A DNA stretch of 64,000 nt from contig SZWC01001562.1 of assembly GCA_023375785.1 (NCBI GenBank), positions 12,225-76,224 on the forward strand, read 5' to 3'. The notes under the pieces are model-generated. The model was not told where the DNA came from. It did no database searches and saw nothing but the letters and a program-made list of their open reading frames with translations. How positions within the stretch are numbered: position 1 is the stretch's first letter; every line of letters starts with the position of its first letter. Source of the DNA: Penium margaritaceum (taxonomy: Eukaryota > Streptophyta > Zygnematophyceae > Desmidiales > Peniaceae). Below, piece after piece: positions 57,526 to 64,000 of this stretch. The position numbers and the translations under genes were made by a program.

Positions 57526-59553
57526 ATGACCCAGGCTTCCTCTACAGCCTCCTCATCCATATTCATTCATCACATCCGCTTCCTCATCTCCACAGCTGTG
57601 GCCATCTCCACCCTCACCGGTGCTGACTGGGGTCATCTGCCTCATTGTCTCCGCGTCCTCTTCTATAGCTTTCATCACAGCATCAGTAGCAGTCGCCCTT
57701 CTACCCCTGTTTTCCTTGTGCTGCTAGGTCTGGTGAGCTTAGCGCACTCTCTTTCCTGCACCATTTTTCTCTCTTGTCTCTGCATGGCTGTGTTTGTAGG
57801 TCTAGGTCCATTGCCTCACAGCAATGCCTTGAGCGCCACACCCACCATAGTTTCCCATGCCCACTTGGACAGGGAAAATTCTGCCAAATATTTCTTTGGC
57901 ATAGTTCTCACCTTATCACCATCCCAATTGATGATGATTCATATGCCGCATTATAGGTAGAGCTGCAGCGAGAGCACACTCCTCTCTAAGAAGCTCTCAT
58001 TGCATAGTGCAATGCAAAGAAAAAAACTACACAATGAACAGGCTGACCAGGAAACTTTTGCCGACCACATAGCTGACCTGGTCCTCAACCGGCTTCGGCC
58101 CGCACTGCGTTCCACGCCCTCTGCTTCCAGTCCTACTGGCATTGCTGTTGCCTTCTCCACCTCCCTTGATTGTGCATCCGCTTCCTCTGGATCTCTTCCT
58201 TTTAACTCTCTTGCAGTCACCGTTGCTGCTCGCATAGCCGCCACCAAAGCACTTACATTGCCTACGTATTGCAAGCCTGACTTTGATTCTGCACTACCTC
58301 ATTTTACCTCTAACCTCACCTTCTCCTCTTGGGAAGTTCTCTTCATTGCATGGACACAGGGCCAACAGCTTTAAGAATACTACCATGAAGCAAATCCCTC
58401 AGCCAATCCCCCTTTTGTTTTCGCCGATGATGAGTCTGCCCGTGCTGTCCGTGTTCTCATCCGTGCTGGACCTGATGATCTCATTGATGAGGTTGGGTCG
58501 TGCAACGCCGACACAGCATGCCACACGCCCGCTGATCCCATTTGAGCTTACGCCCTTATAATGTGTCACACCACTGTCACAGGCCACGTAGCACAGAGTG
58601 TCCTCATGGTCCAGTCAACACGCTGTCAATACGTGCTGATAAGACTCCGGATGCCTATTGGGCTCACAGTCTCTGCCTGCTACATGACTTGGACAAGGTA
58701 GCATCTGGGCAGCTCCGTAAATCTCTTTTCATTATCAACAGCCTCATCCCCAAGCTTTCTGAAATCTTCAGGGAGGAAAACTCCACATAGCTAGAGCGCC
58801 TTGCCACCGAGCCCGTTCCAGATGATGCTCCTTTGGGAGTTTAAAGTCCAGAGTCTTATGGATTGGTGTAGTGCACTGCAGAACAAACGCATCCACCATG
58901 CAGCAGTTGCAGCTGCCAGCACTTCCCTTCCCTCCTCCTTTTCCTCCTCTACCTCTTCATCCTCATCCTCCACACCGGCCACCTCGCTCCTCAGTCAGGG
59001 TGGGGGGGTGGCTGTGGTCGGGGAAAAAAATGGTGACGGCGGATCCGGTGCCAGTGATCAGACCGGACGTCGGAAAGGGAAGGGGTCTAGCAGCTCCTCT
59101 TCCACGTCATCCTCGAGCACTGTCACGTGCTGGAACTGCGGCGCTACAAGCCACTCTGCGCCAAAGTGTCCAGTGCCACCTGATGACGCATGTCTTGCAT
59201 CTACGATGAGGGCGCAATGGGCGCGCTCCTTGAGTAGCTCTTTGAGCTCTGCCCGCGCCACCACCTCTACAGCCCCAGCCGGCCGCAATCAGTGTGCGTC
59301 CACCAATACTGCAGCCTCCAGCACCATTAAAATGCCATTCCAGCCACCTTATCCTTGGGGGTGGCCCCAAGGATATGGGGGACCCATTTACTATGGTCCT
59401 CGTTTTGGTCCTTACTCTCCTCCTGCCTGGTCCTCTCCGATCTATGCATCTCAGCGCCCCTCCTCCAGAGTTTTCATCATCCCTGACTCATCTAAGGACG
59501 AGCCAGCTGGACGACGCCTTCTCCCATGCCCTCCACCAGTGTCATCTCTATGA
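57526..59553 (+). pseudogene. Copia gag (element J)
   Basis: 58000-58374 carries the gag core (QADQETFADHIADLVLNRL...ALTLPTYCKPDFDSALPHFTSNLTFSSWEVLFIAWTQGQQL). 58801-59553 carries a Ser/Thr-rich tract, a zinc knuckle CWNCGATSHSAPKC at about 59130-59172 and a Tyr/Pro/Gly-rich tail (PPYPWGWPQGYGGPIYYGPRFGPY). 57526-57960 precedes these and may be the N-terminal part. Gag packages element RNA in the family. Broken. Confidence 0.78.
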
Positions 59554-59779
59554 TCAAGGAGGTGAGAGTGGGTGTTTGGGGTCTAAGTCACTTGCATGTG
59601 CCATTGATGGAGCCTTGTGTGGTTCTGCGTGCGGTCATGTTCAGGGGTGTCTGCCCGTCAATGTCCTGTGGATTGAGGAGTGGCAGTCTGTTTGCTTGGT
59701 TCATTGTCTCACCGCTGGTGGTCGGCGACTTTTGTCGCACTCTTCCATTGCCATTGTCAGTTGTATACCTGTCTCTGTT

Positions 59780-60360
59780 TGCTTGTCGGGTGGCTTTTGG
59801 ATCTTTGACTCTGGAGCCACCCACCATATGACCTCTTCACACTCCTCGTTTGTCTCGCTTGGTCCTGTTGGCTCTATTCACTTCGTTCGCAGAGGCTCAG
59901 GCCAACTCCTTCCTGTTCAGGGCGTTGGGGTCATCTGCTTTGTCGGACCCAGGGGGGAACTGTTCTTTCCCGATATGCTACATGTTCCCTCTCTTGATTT
60001 GAGTCTTCTCTCTGTCACGATACTCGATGACCAGGGCATGGAATTCTTCTCTAGCCACAGTATTGCCTTGTTTCTCATTGAACTTCTGGCTGCCTCTTGC
60101 TATAAGGCACCCATTGTGATCGCTTGTTTCACGTTCCCTCCTTTGTCCCTGCACCTGCCATGCCTGTCAATGTTCACGTTGGTGGCTCTCTTTCTCCCGC
60201 ACACACACGTCTATTGCATCACCGTCTGTGCCAATCCTGCAATTGACAGCCTGCTTTGCGTGCTTCATGCGAATGGTCTTGATGCTACCACCTTTCATGC
60301 TCCTTGTCCTACTGGCTGTCCCGACTGTGCTCAAGGCAAAATGCATCAGTCCCTTTTTCT
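59780..60360 (+). pseudogene. Copia protease and GAG-pre-integrase (element J)
   Basis: Contains FWIFDSGATHHMTSSHSSF, the copia aspartic protease site, then LFFPDMLHVPSLDLSLLSVTILDDQGMEF (compare 13775-14044 in element B). The pre-integrase block with CPTGCPDCAQGKMHQS follows at about 60300-60350. This is among the clearest protease sequence in the window. Confidence 0.92.
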
Positions 60361-61119
60361 ACATCAGAGTCTCGCACCTCCCATCCCCTTGACTTCCTAT
60401 ACACTGATGTCATGGGGCCCCTTACGCATGACGCTTTGGGGGAGGTGTTGGTTGCTCTGTTCTTTGCCTTACCGATGACTTCTCCCTCTTGTGTTGGACC
60501 TTTGCTCTCACCCAAGAAAATGATGTCTGCTCTACCCTCAAGTGTTGGCTTCCCAAGGCTTAACTTGCATGTGGTCGTCGTCTTTGCATTTTCCGTTGTG
60601 ACCATGGAGGGGAATTTATGGGACCCACTGCCCGTTACCTCATCGCTTGCGGGGTGTGCATGGAGCCCTCGGCAGAATGGCATTTCTGAACGCTAGAACT
60701 GGAAACTCGCTAACGGTTCCCGTGCCCTTCTGAATACTTCTGATCTCCCTCCTCTCGTCTTGTCTGAGGCCATGTCTTACATGAGATGGGTTTGGAACCG
60801 TGTTCCCCACGGTCCTCTCCCTTTTCATGTCACCCTTTGTGAATGCTGGTTTGGCCATCGTACTGACGTGCGTCTTTCTCGCGTCTGGGGTTGTGTCGCT
60901 GCTGCCTGGCTTCCCGAGGACCTTCACGATAGCAAACTTACTCCCCATGCACACCTCTGTACCTTCCTCGATGTCTCCGCCATGTCCAAAGTGTGGCACT
61001 TCTGGGACCCTGACCGTGCATGCGTTGTTGAATCACGCGACGCTCTCTTATTTGAGGATTTTTTTCCTCGCAAATTGTTCCATGTCGCTCCACCCTCTTC
61101 CTTGTCCGTGCTTCGTTGA
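60361..61119 (+). pseudogene. Copia integrase (element J)
   Basis: 60380-60696 holds LDFLYTDVMGPL and, at its end, WSPRQNGISER, the conserved NG(x)xER block of rve integrases. 60760-61119 has MSYMRWVWNRVPHGPLPFHVT, FGHRTDVRLSRVWGCVAAAW and VWHFWDPDRACVVESRDALLFEDFFP, the copia integrase C-terminal region. Some interruptions. Confidence 0.9.
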
Positions 61120-61810
61120 CTTGGGCAGGTGGGTCTGTCTCTGCCTCTGGTCTTGCAGGGAACTCTTCTTCTTCCGCCACTACGGCTCCCACCTCTGGTC
61201 CCTCATCCTCTCCTTTGTCACCTGTCCTTTCTCCTACTCGTGCTTCCCTCAATCCACCATCCGGTTCACCGACCTGCAATTTTCAGAGTTGTCGCTGGTC
61301 CCTTCTTTCTCCGTGTCCTTTGAGTCCACATCAACGTCCATCAGCACTCTTACACTGTCACCTGTTGATGTCTCTATGCACTCAGCTTCACATGTCACTC
61401 CTAACTCACCTCCGAATCCTACTCTACAGACCTCAGCGTCCGTTGGTGTGACGGAACCCCCTCCTGTCTGTCAGGCTCCTCATGTCAACCCAGAGCCATA
61501 CACACGCGGAGGGTAACTTTGGTTGCTCCCTTAGCACTGTGCTCCTCAGTCCACCCAACCCTCTCAGTGTTGCACTCGTTCTAGAGCATCATCCATTGCA
61601 GCCGGTTCTTCTGCCAGACCCACTGGTCTGGATGCACTTGGGCTAGCCGTCAGCGTTGTCCACCCTAACTTAGTTGTGGGCTATGCACTTGTAGCTCACG
61701 AGTTCCACAACGTCCTCGAGGCTTCTGTCGCTGGCTATGTTGCTGCACATTTTGTGGCGAGCGGACTGCCTTCACTTCTCCCTCAACCTACCACTGTTCG
61801 ACAGGCTCGT
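61120..61810 (+). pseudogene. Integrase-RT linker of element J
   Basis: Ser/Pro/Thr-rich sequence with no domain, in the place of the variable linker; compare the 36-bp array at 5211-5400 in element A. Ends near a PSLLPQPTTVRQA stretch leading into RT. Confidence 0.65.
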
Positions 61811-61843
61811 GAGGCGGTTGATGGTGACCTCTAGGAGAAGGCC

Positions 61844-62057
61844 ATGCAAGAGGAGCTAACTGTTGTAAAGGGACATGGGATCTTCAAACTTGTAGATCTG
61901 CCAGTAGGCCACAAAGCTGTTTCGGCCTACTGGGTTCTCCGGCGTAAGCTAAATCCTGACGGCAAGGTCAACAAGTACAAAGCTAGAATCAAAGCCAAGG
62001 GATTCTCTCAGGTTCCAGGCATTGTATCTGATGAGACGTTTGCTCCAGTCAACGATT
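61844..62057 (+). pseudogene. Copia RT N-terminal part, cut off (element J)
   Basis: MQEELTVVKGHGIFKLVDLPVGHKAVSAYWVLRRKLNPDGKVNKYKARIKAKGFSQVPG...DETFAPV is an excellent match to the start of copia RT (RVT_2). Coding similarity ends at DETFAPV, where the next element begins. Confidence 0.93.
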
Positions 62058-62061
62058 AGCG

Positions 62062-62206
62062 GCATGGGATATGTGTCTTCTTCTGTGACTCGGTTGAGGT
62101 CACTGAAGTCAACACAGAACCGCTTGGATCCATCAGACTTGCCGACAATGACCATGTTGGCACGCCAGGGGCTCACGATAGGGACGATCAGCCCTTGCGC
62201 TTTCAA
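62062..62206 (-). pseudogene. Gypsy RT start, cut off (element K)
   Basis: Reads MKAQGLIVPIVSPWRANMVIVGKSDGSKRFCVDFSDLNRVTEEDTYPMPLI, the standard opening of Ty3/gypsy RT (exclude-other-substrate loop, then VDF/YRxLN). Recognisable sequence ends here, at the junction with element J. Confidence 0.92.
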
Positions 62207-62266
62207 CTCCGCGAGACCTTCCGTGATGATCTGCTCCTGGTAAGGGAGTATGCGACGGACCTACTG

Positions 62267-62310
62267 TTTAGGGTTTAAGGGTTTAGGGTTTAGGGTTTAG
62301 GGTTTATGGG
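62267..62310 (+). repeat. Interstitial TTTAGGG telomere-type repeat
   Basis: Six consecutive units, four exactly TTTAGGG and two with one extra or changed base. This is the plant-type telomere repeat. It lies between the RT start and the protease-RT connection of gypsy element K. Confidence 0.95.
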
Positions 62311-62415
62311 GGCAGCTGTTCCGGTGGAGATGACATGGAAAGCATCAATTGTCCCAAGGTCTGTCGCCGAGCAAGCAAAGATGTCCGAGAAGGAGTCAAG
62401 GAGATCGCAGAAGTC

Positions 62416-63140
62416 CTATTTTTGTGGATGAGATAGACGGGGGTGCAGGATGTGGTCCCAGCGAGGGGGCGACGGTGGTGCCTGGGCACGGATAGGGTAA
62501 AAGTCCTCTTCATCCTCCAGGGGAAGAACTTTGCCAAACACCTGTTCTCCCCGCTGCCACAACCCGAGGAGGTTACTCTGCACACCTGCTTCCACAGGAT
62601 CCGTGGCAAGCTCTTGCCATTCCGCAGCCAGGACTTGCTCCGTGTCGAGTGTGTCCTCCGTGGGTACCGGGTCATGCTGGGAACGAGTGTGGGAGTCTTC
62701 TTGTGCGGTGTCAAGGAGGGAGAAGGGCTCACCGTCGGTGACGGGCACCGCCACCCGGTCTCCAACTGTGATGAGGAGGTATTCCTCTGTGCCTGTTGTG
62801 GATGTGAGTTGCATGACGCCAAGGGAGAAAATGAGGTTTACCTGACGCAGAAGGAGGTATTCCATGTCCAGGATAATGTCGTAAGTTCAGGCCCTCGTGA
62901 CATAAATGTCCACTGGTTTGTGAAGAGACCCCACCTGCAAGGGGAGCCCCTGCACTCTCCATCCCCGTAGTCCATTCCGCCCGCCGCGTTGCTGAACAGC
63001 CGGCGCATGGGAAGGACGCGGTCTGCCCAGCCGACCACAAGGAGGACGCGGAAGGCAACCGTAGTGTGGGTTGCTCCAGTGTCGATGATGGTGAGGAACT
63101 TCTGTCTGCAGATCCATACCACACAACAGACAACCTTATA
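62416..63140 (-). pseudogene. Gypsy aspartic protease and connection (element K)
   Basis: About 63060-63110 encodes KFLTIIDTGATHTTVAFRVLLVVGW, a retroviral-type aspartic protease site (D-T-G-A). 62416-62865 continues with the flap/C-terminal part and an acidic, Pro-rich connection (PLEDEEDFYPIRAQAPPSPP) toward RT. The pairing with RT at 62062 and gag upstream argues for the element rather than a host protease. Confidence 0.82.
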
Positions 63141-64000
63141 GTGACAGTCGTCGCAGTGGGGTGGTTCCAGAGGCTGCGGTGCCCATCCCCAGTCTCGTTC
63201 CGCTGTATTCAAGGCTAGTGGTGCCTCTGGAACGACTCGACGGGTGTTCTGGGTGCCGTGCAATGGCGTGGTGCATTTGAGAGAGATGCCGACAGCCTGG
63301 AGGCAGTGATTGGCCCTGGTGAATTCCTCTTTAAGCTGCGGAGCAAGCTCGGGGTGGATGCGGAGGAAATCAAAGATGTTCACAGCTACAATGGAGGTGG
63401 TGAATAGCTTCTCCACTGGGTCTGTGGGGTCTCCTACAGCAGTTGGAGCAGTACAGGGATCAGATGAGGGTACCGCGGCAGCTAGGCCTTCAGTACGCGG
63501 GGGATGCACGAGACGGCACTTCTCACCAGAACGCACGGAACGGGCTGCGATAGCATCTTGTAGCCGGGCTTCAACAGCTTCCGCCTGCCGCCGCAGGTCG
63601 TTCTGCATTTGCGCTGCCTCCTGCATACCCCATCCGTGGAGTCTGAGCCGGCGAGCACGTGTGATGAGTGTCGTTCCTCGGTGGTGGGAGGCACCTCTGT
63701 GGTCTCATTGTCAGCCATGGGCAGACCCAGCTTGACATTGCGTGCTCCGTCTGTGGGGTTCGGGGTCGGCTGTGGGTTTGGCAAGATGCCTTGGCCAGTT
63801 CCCTGTCCTGACTGAGGCTGGCCGGATGGGGGCGGACGCGGTTGCTGTTGCTGCTACTGCTGCTGCTGCTGCTGACCTGGCCATGGCTGGTTGTAGTATT
63901 TTTGCCACTGTTGGACCATGGGATATTGGTGGATTGGATCAGGGCACGGAGCTGCTTGTCTGCGGTGAGGACAGTTGCGGGTGATGTGTTCTAGGCTTTG
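63141..64000 (-). pseudogene. Gypsy gag C-terminal part (element K)
   Basis: The right edge encodes EHITRNCPHRRQAA, the second half of a CCHC zinc knuckle. Next comes a Gln run (CAG/CAA triplets at 63841-63878), a Pro/Asn/Thr-rich stretch with NPQPTPNPTDGARNVKLGLPMADNE, and at 63310-63626 a coiled-coil-like segment (MQEAAQMQNDLRRQAEAVEARLQDAIAARS). The main capsid part is outside the window. Confidence 0.75.

Larger units (their letters stand above)
57250..62057 (+). mobile_element. Truncated Ty1/copia retrotransposon (element J)
   Basis: A plus-strand copia element of the same lineage as A and B: promoter/leader, gag, protease, pre-integrase domain, integrase, linker and the start of RT. 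It ends abruptly at about 62057 inside RT, where minus-strand gypsy sequence begins. The rest of RT, RNase H and the 3' LTR are absent. Frames are fairly long, with several breaks, so it decayed less than A or B. The 5' LTR start is not located; 57250 marks the TATA region. Confidence 0.87.
62062..64000 (-). mobile_element. Ty3/gypsy retrotransposon, 5' half, running off the window (element K)
   Basis: A minus-strand gypsy element entering from the right edge: zinc knuckle (about 63955-64000), Gln-rich tract, gag end, protease, and the start of RT at 62062-62206, where it meets copia element J. It differs from the families at 35-49 kb. Its frames are long with only a few breaks, so it may be relatively young. 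RT beyond the start, integrase and LTRs are not in the window. Confidence 0.85.

Noticed and set aside
62267-62310. True chromosome end
   Set aside because: Only six units, internal, with coding remnants of one gypsy element on both sides.
63050-63120. Host pepsin-type protease from the DTGA motif
   Set aside because: It has a single retroviral-type motif and is flanked by a gypsy zinc knuckle and RT start on the same strand, so it belongs to element K.

Overview
The window looks like transposon-packed intergenic DNA from a large-genome member of the plant lineage (Streptophyta). Evidence: several elements carry primer-binding sites matching the 3' end of plant initiator tRNA-Met, there is a short interstitial block of plant-type TTTAGGG telomere repeats (62267-62310), and almost everything recognisable is Ty1/copia or Ty3/gypsy LTR retrotransposon. 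A streptophyte alga such as a charophyte, or an early land plant, is my guess; the sequence does not settle it. I found no convincing host protein gene and no intact tRNA or rRNA gene.

Layout. 1-305 is an ATATCT microsatellite and 306-2532 is unassigned. 2538-10166 is a complete but decayed copia element on the minus strand, with about 640-bp LTRs, a perfect 5-bp target duplication (TATAC) and a perfect tRNA-Met primer site. 10531-16358 is a second, more decayed minus-strand copia. It abuts the 5' LTR of a plus-strand gypsy fossil (16361 to about 20.5 kb). 22477-28817 is a younger-looking minus-strand copia of another lineage, with about 955-bp LTRs roughly 10% apart. After a purine-rich stretch (28823-29735) come two strongly diverged LTRs related to that element (30170-30725 and 32440-33005) around scrambled copia pieces, and a plus-strand copia fragment (33490-34230).

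35127 to about 49.7 kb is a composite. A plus-strand gypsy element with a chromodomain-like C-terminus (chromovirus type) is split in its reverse transcriptase by a complete minus-strand gypsy element of another family (38475-44760, about 790-bp LTRs). It then meets a shortened inverted copy of its own family tail to tail at about 46786. From 49.4 to 50.3 kb are two short arrays with a 30-bp period. 51385-52800 is the 5' half of a plus-strand copia, and 53330-54144 is the trinucleotide-rich leader and primer site of a minus-strand element. 55255-56080 is an unusual array with an 8-bp period. 57250-62057 is a plus-strand copia cut off in its reverse transcriptase, where it meets a minus-strand gypsy (62062-64000) that runs out of the window and holds the telomere-like block.

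Nothing here acts as a host pathway. The parts are related as nested insertions, inversions and truncations of a few retroelement families. The least explained signals are the phase-locked 8-bp array, the tail-to-tail inverted gypsy pair, two perfect hairpins (29946-29985 and 31937-31993), the 30-bp arrays and the telomere-type block inside a gypsy copy.
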